Counted from the first letter of the stretch, positions 10,873 to 21,535 are shown. The stretch: DNA of 64,000 nucleotides from Clostridia bacterium (GCA_016937975.1 JAFGVN010000052.1:47188-111187); one strand, 5' to 3'. Notes: generated by a model not told the origin, from the letters alone. Numbers and translations are program-made.

Positions 10873-10890
10873 TGAGTGAGTACTTACTCA
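10873..10890. promoter_or_regulatory. Probable TetR operator
   Basis: Near-perfect palindrome TGAGTGAGTACTTACTCA directly upstream of the TetR start. Confidence 0.6.
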
Positions 10891-11000
10891 TAGCATAGCA
10901 GAGATAAAAAATTTATTCAATAGGACTATAAAATTATTTTACCTAAATTTAACCTCGATAACCGCGTCATATAGGTTAGAATAAGGGTAAGGAGGAAAGT

Positions 11001-11834
11001 ATGGTTTTTAATTTATTTCACCCCAATGAAGATCTAAAAGGCAATCAGAAAGAAAATATTTTTATCGTTACTTCAGACGAAGGTTCATATATTGGTAGTG
11101 GTTATGTTTATCCTAAGTTAACACCAGTGATTACACCTAGTCATCCTTTAAATATTTTCATGGAAATGCATATAGATGAAGAATTAATGGAAGAGGCTAT
11201 AGGATTAAGATTATTTCATGCCTTAGAAAAAAGAGCGATGACTATATCTCAAATACAAACAAAGCCTTGTTTGTTGTATTATGGTTCAGATAACCCGAAT
11301 CATCCAATGTTGAGTTTCTTAAAAAAACATAGTTATGGAGCCTGTTCTGAAACTTATTTAATGTTGAAATCAATACCAGTAATGTACTATGACTTAAAAT
11401 CTAAATATGATTTTATTTTGTCAGATCATGTAAATGATGATCAAAAGGAAATGATTATGAGTTATCATAATCATTTGTTTATCAATCCCTTAAGCGACGA
11501 TGATTTCAAGCATTTCAGTTCTAAGGATCAATTTAGGAATTTAACCGTTTATGATAAACATGAGTTAATTGGTAATATGATGCTTTATGTAGTAGAGGAT
11601 CATGGTATATCTGTGGGCAAGATTGAAAATCTTTTTATCACACCTAAATATCAAAGGATGGGTGTTGGAGAATTGTGTTTAAAGGCTGCTTATAACTTTT
11701 TCAACAGTCGCTTTATCCCAAAAGTATCATTGGAAGTTTGGTCTGAGAATGAAAATGCACTGTCATTTTATAAGAAACATGGATTTGAAATTATTAAATC
11801 AACAGAATTTTACAATGGGAAATTCTTGAAGTAA
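11001..11834 (+). CDS. GNAT-family N-acetyltransferase
   Basis: C-terminal VGKIENLFITPKYQRMGVGELCLKAAYNFF...SLEVWSENENALSFYKKHGFEII. Confidence 0.85.
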   Translation: MVFNLFHPNEDLKGNQKENIFIVTSDEGSYIGSGYVYPKLTPVITPSHPLNIFMEMHIDEELMEEAIGLRLFHALEKRAMTISQIQTKPCLLYYGSDNPNHPMLSFLKKHSYGACSETYLMLKSIPVMYYDLKSKYDFILSDHVNDDQKEMIMSYHNHLFINPLSDDDFKHFSSKDQFRNLTVYDKHELIGNMMLYVVEDHGISVGKIENLFITPKYQRMGVGELCLKAAYNFFNSRFIPKVSLEVWSENENALSFYKKHGFEIIKSTEFYNGKFLK

Positions 11835-12202
11835 TTTATTAAGGAACTTTAATGTAAACTAAATCGTCCTTATTGAGTTTATAACGATAATAGGGGCGAT
11901 TTTTACGTTCTAGGCAATTTGTTGATATTAAGAAATATTAATAAAAATATTAATATTTTGACGATAAAATTTTTTCGTTATTTTTGGAATTGTCTAACTA
12001 TTAACAAAGTTGTTACAAAAACTTATAACATCTTACAATTTACTGATTTCAACGTGTTAAACGTTTTCTGTGTCTTTTATGTGTTCAAAAGTGTTAACAC
12101 CTCTTTACAATAAAAAAATATTATTATAAGCTATATCTGCAGGAAAAATTTACTGCAAAAACCTGGAATTTCTAGGAGATAATTAAATTGGGAGGAAGAC
12201 AC

Positions 12203-14185
12203 ATGAAGAAAATTTTAACGCTATTATTAGTATTCGCTATGATTTTCTCTTTAGTAGCTTGTGGTAACAACAACACTGACAATACTGCTACTAACGGAAA
12301 TACTGTAGTAAACACAACTGATGGCACTACAAACACTGGTGACAATGGATCAAACACTGATACAGAAGAACCACAAGGTCCAAAAGTATTGAACTTGTTA
12401 GAATCATCTAACATTACTTCATTAACGACTTGGCAAGCAACTGATAACGTATCATTTAACATCTTAGGTAACATCAATGCTGGTTTATACACACTTGGAG
12501 AAGGTGGCGTTCCAGTAGGTGATATGGCTGAAAATGTTGAAATTTCTGCTGATGGTTTAACTTACACATTTACTTTAAGAGATGCTGTATGGTCTACTGT
12601 TGATGGTGAAGTTTATGCACCTGTAACTGCAAACGACTTCGTTTTCGCTTGGAAAAAATTATTAGATCCAGCTGAAGCATCACAATATGCTTTCATGATT
12701 GAAACTGCAGCAATCAAAAACGGTAAAGAATCAGTTAAATTAAACGAAGAATTAATTGGTTATGAAGCTGACAAAGAAAACATCCAAACTATGGACGTTT
12801 CTGCTTATGAAGATACTGATGAAAAAACAGCTAAACAACAATATGATGAAGCAATAGCTGCATTAGAACAAAAAATCGCTGATAAAGAAGCTGACTTAAC
12901 TGAAAGATTTGGTTCTGTTGATGGCGCATATGAAGAAATTGCTAGATTAATTGATAACTTAGCAATCACTGCTGTAGATGATAAAACATTAGTAATTGAA
13001 TTATCTAATCCAGTTCCTTATTTTATCGACTTAATGGCATTCCCTTCATTCTTCCCAGCAAACGAAGCTTTCTATAATGAAGTAGGTGATGCTTATGCTA
13101 AATCAAACGATACTTTCTTATACAATGGTCCATTCCTATTTACTGAGTGGAAATTATCTGAAAGACATTATTTAACAAAAAATGCTAACTACTGGGATGC
13201 TGAAAATGTTCAATTAGATGCTATAGACTTCAGAGTTATCGAAGGTGTATCTAATGATACAGCTGTACAAATGTACTTAGACAGCCAAATTGCTTCAACT
13301 GGTTTATCTGGAGAAAACGTTGAGAAATACGGTAACAGACCAGATATGGTTCCATTAGAAGACGTTACATTATTCTACCTTGAAATTAACCAAGGTAAAG
13401 GTGAAATGACTACTACTAAGCAATTATTGTCTGACGTAAGAGCTAGACAAGCTATTAACATGGCTATTGACAAATCATACATCACAGATGTAATCTATGC
13501 TAACGGTTCTTTACCAGCGGATTACTTTGTACCAAAAGGATTTGTTGGTTCAGCAAACCATGACAACAAAGACTTTAGACAAGTTGCTGAAGATATGTTC
13601 GGTGGTGGCGAAGGTTACAACCACTATGATCCAGCGAAAGCTCAAGAGCTTTGGACTGCTGCAATGGCAGATCTAGGCGTTGATTCAGCTGAGTTCGAAC
13701 TTTTAATTTTCCAAGGTGATACTGCTGCTCAAGTTGGTACTCACATCCAAAACGAATTAGAGAAGAACTTACCTGGCGTTACTGTAATCGTTCAAGCTTT
13801 ACCATTCTCTGAAAAGCTTAAGAGATCTGACGAAGGTACTTATACATTAAACTGGGGTGGTTGGGGTCCTGACTATCCAGATGCAATGACTTGGATGGAT
13901 ATGTGGGTATCTGGTGGTGGCCATAACTCTACAGGTTATGCTGACGCTGATTACGATGCAGTTATCAATGCAACTAAATCTGGTGATTTAACTTCTCCAG
14001 AAAAAGCTAAAGAAAGATTTGAAGCTTTAGTTACATTAGAGAAAAAATTATTAGAGGAAGATCAAGTATTAGTTCCTTTATACCAAAGATCAGGTATCGG
14101 TTTAAGAGATCCTAGAATCCAAAACTGGTTCAGACAATCATTTGGTCCAGACTTACTTTACAAGTGGGTTGACTTAGCAAACTAA
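12203..14185 (+). CDS. OppA-like ABC oligopeptide-binding lipoprotein (copy 1)
   Basis: Lipobox LLVFAMIFSLVACG; SBP_bac_5 features (GLTYTFTLRDAVWS, NPVPYFIDLMAFPSFFPANEAF, FGGGEGYN); RBS ggaggaagacac. Confidence 0.9.
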   Translation: MKKILTLLLVFAMIFSLVACGNNNTDNTATNGNTVVNTTDGTTNTGDNGSNTDTEEPQGPKVLNLLESSNITSLTTWQATDNVSFNILGNINAGLYTLGEGGVPVGDMAENVEISADGLTYTFTLRDAVWSTVDGEVYAPVTANDFVFAWKKLLDPAEASQYAFMIETAAIKNGKESVKLNEELIGYEADKENIQTMDVSAYEDTDEKTAKQQYDEAIAALEQKIADKEADLTERFGSVDGAYEEIARLIDNLAITAVDDKTLVIELSNPVPYFIDLMAFPSFFPANEAFYNEVGDAYAKSNDTFLYNGPFLFTEWKLSERHYLTKNANYWDAENVQLDAIDFRVIEGVSNDTAVQMYLDSQIASTGLSGENVEKYGNRPDMVPLEDVTLFYLEINQGKGEMTTTKQLLSDVRARQAINMAIDKSYITDVIYANGSLPADYFVPKGFVGSANHDNKDFRQVAEDMFGGGEGYNHYDPAKAQELWTAAMADLGVDSAEFELLIFQGDTAAQVGTHIQNELEKNLPGVTVIVQALPFSEKLKRSDEGTYTLNWGGWGPDYPDAMTWMDMWVSGGGHNSTGYADADYDAVINATKSGDLTSPEKAKERFEALVTLEKKLLEEDQVLVPLYQRSGIGLRDPRIQNWFRQSFGPDLLYKWVDLAN

Positions 14186-14196
14186 TTTACTTTAAG

Positions 14197-14225
14197 GAGC
14201 TTATCGAAAGATAAGCTCTTTTTAT
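14197..14225 (+). terminator. Rho-independent terminator
   Basis: GAGCTTATC-GAAA-GATAAGCTCTTTTT. Confidence 0.88.
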
Positions 14226-14310
14226 ATTTAACTTTAGTCAAATTATAATAAAACAGCTTTATTCATAATGGTATTGACATGTGATATACTGACAATGAGG
14301 TGGTGATGAA

Positions 14311-15804
14311 ATGTATTTAGTAACGCCAGAGCAAATGAAGAGGATAGAAGCATATTGTTTTCATACACTTATGATTCCAAGTTTACTTTTAATGGAACAA
14401 GCAGGAAGTCAGGTTGCAGAATATGTTGTAAGGCACTTTAAAATGGAAAACCATGTTTTGGTTCTTTGTGGTAAAGGAAACAATGGTGGAGATGGCTTTG
14501 TCATTGCTAGAAAACTAATAGACTATGGTTATAAGGTTGAGGTCATTCTCCTTGGGAAAAAAGAAGTTTTAAAAGGTGATGCAGCAACATGTTGTCGATA
14601 TTTGGAACATTTTATCAAAATACATGAAATACTGGATTATGATGACTATATAAAAGTTAAGTCAAAAAAAAATTATCATCTGATTATTGATAGCCTTTTG
14701 GGTACAGGTCTAAATAAACCGATAGATGGATTAATGAAGAACATTATAGAAGACCTAAATACATATGATGCATATAAAATCAGTGTTGATATAGCTACCG
14801 GGGTATCAGGATTAACCGGTGAAATTATGAGTAGTTGCTTAGATTCAGATCTCACTATTGCTTTTGGGAGTTATAAGAGAGGACATATTCTTTATCCAGG
14901 AAAGTCAAGATCAAAGCTTATCATTGTTAAACCAATTGGTATACCTGAAGAGGCTTTTCAATCCAATGATAAAGATTATGTAATTAACAAAACCTTAATT
15001 CAAAAGATGGAGAGAAAAAGAAGAACTGATGGACACAAGGGTAGCTTTGGCAAAGGGTTATTAATCGCGGGTTCTCCCGGTATGGAAGGAGCGTTAATCT
15101 TAGCAAGTCAAGGGGCTTTGAAATCTGGTTTAGGCTTATTGTATGCTTTGACAGCTCCTGCAATTAATACGGTCTTCAAAGTAAAAGTACCTGAAGCAGT
15201 TTCTCTTTTATATTCAAGTGATTTTTTTTCTGAACAAACTACACTTATAGAAAGTATTGCAGAGTATAAAAGTGTACTGATTGGTCCAGGTTTAGGGGAA
15301 AATAATAGAACGAAACAATATTTGGATTATTTTTTAGCTCAATCATTGCCAGTGGTTATTGATGCAGATGGGCTTAATGTTTTAGCAAAGCATATGAACC
15401 TTTTAGAGCATAAGAAATGTGAAGTCGTTATGACACCTCATTTAGGAGAAATGAGTCGTTTGACCGGCTTGAAAATTGAAAGTATTCAAAAAGATTTGAT
15501 TGAAGTAGCAAGACATTATGCCCAAATCTGGAAGGTTGTCCTGGTTTTAAAGTCTGCTACGACAATAGTTGCCAGTCCAGAAGGACAGGTCTATGGGAAT
15601 CTTTTTGGAAATTCTGGCATGGCTACAGCTGGATCTGGTGATGTTTTGGCTGGTATTATTATGGGATTGCAAGCTCAAGGATATTCAGGGTTAGAATCTT
15701 CTTTAATGGGTGTTTATAAGCACAGTAAAGCTGGAGATGCTGCTGCAAAAGAAAAGGGTGAAGCGGCTATGCTTGCTTCCGATTTATTAAACTACTTATT
15801 GTAA
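14311..15804 (+). CDS. nnr: Bifunctional NAD(P)H-hydrate epimerase / ADP-dependent NAD(P)H-hydrate dehydratase
   Basis: N-terminal YjeF domain (LCGKGNNGGDGFVIARKL) and C-terminal carbohydrate kinase-like domain (LVIDADGLNVLAK, TPHLGEMSRLTG, GNSGMATAGSGDVLAGII). Confidence 0.93.
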   Translation: MYLVTPEQMKRIEAYCFHTLMIPSLLLMEQAGSQVAEYVVRHFKMENHVLVLCGKGNNGGDGFVIARKLIDYGYKVEVILLGKKEVLKGDAATCCRYLEHFIKIHEILDYDDYIKVKSKKNYHLIIDSLLGTGLNKPIDGLMKNIIEDLNTYDAYKISVDIATGVSGLTGEIMSSCLDSDLTIAFGSYKRGHILYPGKSRSKLIIVKPIGIPEEAFQSNDKDYVINKTLIQKMERKRRTDGHKGSFGKGLLIAGSPGMEGALILASQGALKSGLGLLYALTAPAINTVFKVKVPEAVSLLYSSDFFSEQTTLIESIAEYKSVLIGPGLGENNRTKQYLDYFLAQSLPVVIDADGLNVLAKHMNLLEHKKCEVVMTPHLGEMSRLTGLKIESIQKDLIEVARHYAQIWKVVLVLKSATTIVASPEGQVYGNLFGNSGMATAGSGDVLAGIIMGLQAQGYSGLESSLMGVYKHSKAGDAAAKEKGEAAMLASDLLNYLL

Positions 15805-15838
15805 TCAAAACTATATGGAATAGTTTTGATTTTTTTTT
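15804..15838 (+). terminator. Rho-independent terminator
   Basis: ATCAAAACTAT-ATGGA-ATAGTTTTGATTTTTTTTT. Confidence 0.85.
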
Positions 15839-16137
15839 GAAGAATGATTGCAGTTTAATTGTTAACAAATATAAAGTAAATTTCATAAAAAAAAGAAGAG
15901 TTTATTAAGAGAAATTCATAGTATTCTTTTTGGGGAAATGTTACAAAAATGTGATAAAACCTGTATTTAAGTGCTTTCAACAGTTTTCAGAATATTCCGA
16001 AAATAAAGAAAAACAAATTTCAATTAGATACTTTACAGATGAAAATTAAAGTTCTATCCTTAAAGTGAATAAACGTTTATTGCAAGTTTTGTTAAGAAGC
16101 GCTTCATTTTCAAACTATTCAGGAGGGGATTAGTTTT

Positions 16138-18120
16138 ATGAAGAAAATTTTAGTTTTATTAATGGTGTTTGCATTAATTTTCTCTGTTGTGGCATGCAAT
16201 AAGGAATCTAATGATGTTGTCAGTACGCCAAATGAACAGGTTAATCCAGATGAAGGAACAACGGGTAACAATACAGATGTAAAAACAGAAGACCCAGTAT
16301 CGACAGAACCGAAGATTCTAAATTTGTTAGAAACTTCAAATATTACATCCTTAACGACATGGACTGCAACCGATCAAGTTTCATTTTTAATATTAGGTAA
16401 TGTCAATGCAGGGTTGTATACTTTGGGTGAAGGCAATGTTCCTGTTGCAGATATGGCAGAGTCTGTTGATATTTCAGCTGATGGTTTAACTTATACATTT
16501 AAGTTGAAAGATGCAGTTTGGTCTACCGTTGATGGAGATGCATATGGACCAGTAACAGCAAATGATTTTGTTTTTGCATGGAAAAAACTATTGGATCCAA
16601 AAGAAGCTTCTCAGTATTCCTTTATGATTTCAACCGCTTCTATAAAGAACGGTGCTGAAGCAGTAGCCTTAAACGAAAAACTTATTAACTATGAGGCTGA
16701 CCAAGATAATCTTCAAATTATGGATGTAACCAATTATGAAGATACTGATGAAAAGACTGCAAAAGAGCAGTATGATGAAGCAAAAGCCGCATTGGAGGTA
16801 TCCATTTCTGAAACAGAAAGTGAACTTGTGGAAGCATATGGTTCAGTAGATGCTGCCTATGAAGCAATAGCAAATTTGGCTAATGAATTAGGTGTTACAG
16901 CTGTAGATGAAAAGACTTTGGTTGTGGAATTATCCAATCCAGTACCATATTTTATCGATTTAATGGCATTCCCATCATTCTTCCCAGCAAACGAAGCTTT
17001 CTATAATGAACAAGGTGATGCTTATGCAAAATCCAATGATGCATTCTTGTATAATGGCCCATTTATTTTCAGTGAATGGAAAATTTCAGAAAGACATTTG
17101 TTAACAAAAAATGATTTGTATTGGGATGCTGATAATGTAGCACTTGATGCTGTTGACTTTAGAGTCATTGAAGGTGTATCAAATGATACAGCTGTACAAA
17201 TGTATTTGGATGGTGAAATTGCCACAACAGGTTTATCTGGTGAAAATGTAGAAAAATATGGTAATAGACCAGATATGGTACCACTTGAAGATGTTGTTAT
17301 CTTCTATTTAGAAATCAATCAAGGCAAAGGAGAAATGACAACTACTAAACAATTACTATCGGATGTAAGAGCAAGAAAAGCTATTAACATGGCCATTGAC
17401 AAAACCTATATTACAGATGTAATTTATGCGAATGGCTCTCTTCCAGCAGATTACTTTGTGCCAAAAGGATTTGTTGGTTCATCAGATCATGATAATAAAG
17501 ATTTTAGACAAGTTGCTGAAGATATGTTTGGTGGTGGTGAAGGCTATAACCGTTATAATGTAGAAGAAGCTCAGAAGCTATGGGCTGAAGCTATGGACAA
17601 TTTAGCCATTACTGAAATTGAATTTGAATTGATCATTTATCAAGGTGATACTGCTGCACAAGTTGGTACGCACATTCAGAATGAATTAGAAAAGAACTTA
17701 CCTGGGATTTCTGTCATTGTACAAGCTTTACCTTTCTCGGAAAAATTAAAGAGATCTGACGAAGGTGATTATACTTTGAACTGGGCTGGTTGGGGTCCTG
17801 ATTATCCTGATGCAATGACTTTCATGGATATGTGGGTAACTGGTGGTGGTCATAATGCTACGGGTTATGGAGATGAATCTTATGATGCTATTATCGAATC
17901 TGCAAAATCAGGGGATTTAACAATTCCTGAAAATTCAAAAGAAAGATTTGAAGCCCTTGTAGCTCTAGAAAAGAAACTTTTAGGTGACGATCAAGTTCTT
18001 GTACCATTATATCAACGATCAGGTATTGGTTTAAGAGATCCTAGATTAACTAACTATTATCGTCAAGCCTTTGGACCAGATTTATTGTACAAGTGGGTTG
18101 ATATGATATCAACAAATTAA
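16138..18120 (+). CDS. OppA-like ABC oligopeptide-binding lipoprotein (copy 2)
   Basis: Lipobox MVFALIFSVVACN; very similar along its length to the 12203-14185 protein. Confidence 0.9.
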   Translation: MKKILVLLMVFALIFSVVACNKESNDVVSTPNEQVNPDEGTTGNNTDVKTEDPVSTEPKILNLLETSNITSLTTWTATDQVSFLILGNVNAGLYTLGEGNVPVADMAESVDISADGLTYTFKLKDAVWSTVDGDAYGPVTANDFVFAWKKLLDPKEASQYSFMISTASIKNGAEAVALNEKLINYEADQDNLQIMDVTNYEDTDEKTAKEQYDEAKAALEVSISETESELVEAYGSVDAAYEAIANLANELGVTAVDEKTLVVELSNPVPYFIDLMAFPSFFPANEAFYNEQGDAYAKSNDAFLYNGPFIFSEWKISERHLLTKNDLYWDADNVALDAVDFRVIEGVSNDTAVQMYLDGEIATTGLSGENVEKYGNRPDMVPLEDVVIFYLEINQGKGEMTTTKQLLSDVRARKAINMAIDKTYITDVIYANGSLPADYFVPKGFVGSSDHDNKDFRQVAEDMFGGGEGYNRYNVEEAQKLWAEAMDNLAITEIEFELIIYQGDTAAQVGTHIQNELEKNLPGISVIVQALPFSEKLKRSDEGDYTLNWAGWGPDYPDAMTFMDMWVTGGGHNATGYGDESYDAIIESAKSGDLTIPENSKERFEALVALEKKLLGDDQVLVPLYQRSGIGLRDPRLTNYYRQAFGPDLLYKWVDMISTN

Positions 18121-18136
18121 TGTGTCTCTTTTCTTT

Positions 18137-18168
18137 AGAAAGTAAGCATTTAGCTTACTTTCTTTTTC
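18137..18168 (+). terminator. Rho-independent terminator
   Basis: AGAAAGTAAGC-ATTTA-GCTTACTTTCTTTTT. Confidence 0.85.
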
Positions 18169-18254
18169 GACTAAAAATAAATTAAAATAATGTTTTTTCA
18201 CTTATTCAGTTGATCAAGCATAAATGAAAAACTACACTTTGTGTAGTTTGAATT

Positions 18255-19373
18255 CTAAGATAGATTGTATATGATTTTTTCAATAATCACATTATTGTTT
18301 TCAAGTAAGTCCAATTTAATGGCATTACTGTCATCATACTTTGATTTCCCAAATGTTCTCACAACAGGTCTTAATGGATGTTGTGGGTTATTCTTTAAGA
18401 TGACACCTTGTTGATTATTTGATAATTTAACATAGGTACCTACAGGGTAAGGCATAATTTTTCGTGCAAAGATATTTGCGATTTTAAAATCAAAATGATT
18501 ATGTGCATGTGCCATAATATATTCAACGGCTTCATGTTGGTTATATGCTGATCGGTGTGGACGATCGGATGTTAGGGCATCATAGACATCTGCTATCATG
18601 ACAATTCTTGCTAGAGGATGAATTTCGTCTCCTGTTAAGCCGTTAGGATATCCTGAACCATCCATTCTCTCATGATGATGCATGACGATGGATTTCACAT
18701 GAGCATTAAAAGTCGTGTTGTTGTTTAAGAACTCATAACCTTTGGAGACATGGGTTTTTAATAAAACCATTTCCTCATCACTAAGTTTTTCTTCTTTGTA
18801 GAGGACGTTTTTATCAATTTGATTAATACCAAAATCTAAAAGTAACGCACCAAAAGCAAGATTCTCCAAATCTTTACTATTTAAACCCATTTCCGTTCCT
18901 ATAATTAATGATAAGACCGCAACATTTACAGAGTGTTTATAGTGATAATCAGATCCAGTTTTAATATCATTCATCATAACGCGAGCGTTTTTTGACAACA
19001 TGATTTCATGAATGAGGTCTGACGAAATCCCTTTAATACCTTCAAAAAGATCTTGGCCAGCATCACCATACTTTAAGGCTTTTTTTTCATGAATAATTCT
19101 TGATTGGAATCGATCAATGGCTTTCATAATATTATGAACAGATTGAGATCTCACTTCTGGTTCAATTACATCTTTTACCACATCCTGATCATCTGCTTGA
19201 TCGTCTAATTGACTTTCTACATAAACGGACTGGACACCATACTTTTTTATGCGATCAATAATTTTTTGATTTAAGACAGTACCTTTTCTAACTAAAGTTT
19301 GTTGTGCTGCTGTTGTAATATTAACAGCGAGTCGTTCATCGCCGTTCAAATGTTTTATTGGTACAAAGCGCAT
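18255..19373 (-). CDS. HD-GYP domain protein (possible c-di-GMP phosphodiesterase)
   Basis: HHHERMDGSGYPNGLTGDEIHPLARIVMIADVYDALTSDRPHR motif. Confidence 0.9.
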   Translation of the reverse strand: MRFVPIKHLNGDERLAVNITTAAQQTLVRKGTVLNQKIIDRIKKYGVQSVYVESQLDDQADDQDVVKDVIEPEVRSQSVHNIMKAIDRFQSRIIHEKKALKYGDAGQDLFEGIKGISSDLIHEIMLSKNARVMMNDIKTGSDYHYKHSVNVAVLSLIIGTEMGLNSKDLENLAFGALLLDFGINQIDKNVLYKEEKLSDEEMVLLKTHVSKGYEFLNNNTTFNAHVKSIVMHHHERMDGSGYPNGLTGDEIHPLARIVMIADVYDALTSDRPHRSAYNQHEAVEYIMAHAHNHFDFKIANIFARKIMPYPVGTYVKLSNNQQGVILKNNPQHPLRPVVRTFGKSKYDDSNAIKLDLLENNNVIIEKIIYNLS

Positions 19374-19589
19374 GTCGTCCTCCTTCGCTATGTGCATTAT
19401 TATAGCACAACGCTTGATTTATACTCAATAAGTATTTGCTGAATCCTTCAAAAAAATACGAAAATCTTCATAAAATTCTGGCTAGATTAGAATTTATTGA
19501 CAAATTTGAGAAAATACGAAGGTTTTGCTATAATAAAATAAAGAATATTCCGATAATAAAGATGACTAGAATACAGTGAAGGAGCTTAT

Positions 19590-20948
19590 ATGAGTGATAT
19601 TCAAGTAAGGATTTCAGATGATTATTATAAAGCGTATTTGTCATTGAGATTTAAAGATGAACCAATTACCTTATCCGAGGTATTAAAAGCTATAGAAGAA
19701 CGTCATATCACATATGGATTAGATCTAGATGTTATTAAGGCATTAGTAGAAATGAAAGAGGATGTCTACGATGAAATAATAGCTGAAGGTCAACCTCATA
19801 TAAATGGCATTGATAGTGAAATAACCCATTTCTTTAAAGAATCAATGGCAGCAAAACCTGCTATTTCTTCTGATGGAAAAGTTGATTTTAAGAATTTAAA
19901 TTTGCTTCAAAAAGTTACAGAAGGAACTTTATTAGCAGAAAAAACCCCATTAACTGAAGGTATTGATGGCATGACAGTTACAGGTAAAGTTATTCATGCA
20001 AAAAACGGTAGAGATTATAATATATCTGTTGGTGAGAATGTCATTTTTGGAGAAAAAGGTTTAAAAGTTTATGCTGGATGTGATGGTGTTTTCCAAATGG
20101 AAAATGAAAAAATCAGTGTAAAAAAATTGTTAGAGTTTAAAAATGGTGTAGGTGTAGATACAGGTAATGTGGAGTTTAATGGAGATATTGTTGTCAGTGG
20201 CAAAGTGACTGATGGTTATTCCATTAAATGTGAAGGCAATCTAACCATTAATGACATGGTTGAAGGTGCATTCTTGGAAGTCGGTGGAGATTTGGTCGTT
20301 ACCAAAGGTATTTCTGGCCATAATCAGTCGGTTATTCACTGTGATGGCAATATGATTGTAAAGTACATTGATAATTGTGAAGTTTATGTGAAAGGCAATC
20401 TTGAAGCAGGTGAAATATTAAACTGTAAGGTAATGTGTAATGGTGAAGTCACTGTAAAAGGAAAGAAAGGTCATATTATAGGCGGTGAAATTACAGCAAA
20501 ATATGCCATAAATGCGACAACCATAGGTTCGAGATTAGGGGTCATTACTTTAATAAACTTAGGTGTTGATATTGACAGTATTCAAGAATTAAGAACCTTG
20601 CAGGAAGAGATAAAAGTTGAAAAGGAAACTGAAAAAAAAGTTCTTCAGTTCATCCAAATTCTCACTGAGAAGAAAAGAAAAAATATAATTACAGATGAAG
20701 AAACTCAATTACTTGATCGATGCTTCGAGACAAGAGATCAAGCGAAATATAACATTAAAGAAAAGACGGGACAACTTGAAGCCTTGAGAGAAATGATTTT
20801 AAAAGCACAGCAGGGAGAAATAAAAACGGAGACGATTTATCCTGATACCTTGGTTAAAATAGGTCACGCCAGTTATTTTATAGATGAAGCCTTATTGAGA
20901 AGTATTATAAAAAAATCAAATGATGAGATTGTTGCAATCGGATTTTAG
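19590..20948 (+). CDS. FapA/DUF342-family protein
   Basis: GEITAKYAINATTIGSRLGVITLINLGV and repetitive beta-helix region typical of DUF342. Confidence 0.85.
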   Translation: MSDIQVRISDDYYKAYLSLRFKDEPITLSEVLKAIEERHITYGLDLDVIKALVEMKEDVYDEIIAEGQPHINGIDSEITHFFKESMAAKPAISSDGKVDFKNLNLLQKVTEGTLLAEKTPLTEGIDGMTVTGKVIHAKNGRDYNISVGENVIFGEKGLKVYAGCDGVFQMENEKISVKKLLEFKNGVGVDTGNVEFNGDIVVSGKVTDGYSIKCEGNLTINDMVEGAFLEVGGDLVVTKGISGHNQSVIHCDGNMIVKYIDNCEVYVKGNLEAGEILNCKVMCNGEVTVKGKKGHIIGGEITAKYAINATTIGSRLGVITLINLGVDIDSIQELRTLQEEIKVEKETEKKVLQFIQILTEKKRKNIITDEETQLLDRCFETRDQAKYNIKEKTGQLEALREMILKAQQGEIKTETIYPDTLVKIGHASYFIDEALLRSIIKKSNDEIVAIGF

Positions 20949-20977
20949 GGATGTTTAATGATAAACATCCCTTTTGT
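20948..20977. terminator. Bidirectional terminator
   Basis: GGGATGTTTA-ATGA-TAAACATCCCTTTT. Confidence 0.8.
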
Positions 20978-21422
20978 CATTTAACAAGTGGTTAATTATT
21001 GTATCTTCATTTTTTAATTTTCGTGTAATGCCATAAACAGATTTAATATTAGGATAATTTCTTTCTGCGTTTTCTATAGGTATAGAAATGTCCGATCCCA
21101 TATTGATAACTACTAGGCTCATATTGGGATGCTCAATTTTACTGAGAAAAGCCTTAATAGATGGCACTTCTTGTCCACCCCAAATAGGACTGAGAACTAT
21201 AAGGTAATCGCAGTCTAGGATTGAACTGTCATATTGAATTACAATATCATTTTGAGCCCTAATTGATTTTAAAGCTCGAAGCAACCCGGCAAATCCAGTC
21301 CAGACCATATTATCTTTTAATTCATATACCGTGGCTTGAATTTGCAGTCCTATTTTTTCAGCAATTCTTTTACTATGGCCTGTACGACTAAAGTAAATAA
21401 TCTTTGTCTTCATAAAATACAC
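20955..21422 (-). CDS. Flavodoxin-like protein
   Basis: KIIYFSRTGHSKRIAEKIG phosphate-binding loop and SPIWGGQEVPSIKAFL. Confidence 0.75.
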   Translation of the reverse strand: MYFMKTKIIYFSRTGHSKRIAEKIGLQIQATVYELKDNMVWTGFAGLLRALKSIRAQNDIVIQYDSSILDCDYLIVLSPIWGGQEVPSIKAFLSKIEHPNMSLVVINMGSDISIPIENAERNYPNIKSVYGITRKLKNEDTIINHLLNDKRDVYH

Positions 21423-21535
21423 CCTCTCTTACTCATATTATTGGTTCAAATAGAAAAAAATAAACACAAACATGATATATTTGTGTTATTTTAAGAAACA
21501 AAGTTAAAGCTTGCGGTGCATTCTAAATTTTTTTG

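Noticed and set aside
11919-12113. ORF 11919..12113
   Set aside because: AT-rich intergenic leader, no RBS; more likely the regulatory region of the OppA-like gene.
12172-12492. Minus-strand ORF 12172..12492
   Set aside because: Antisense to the OppA signal-peptide region, composition artefact.
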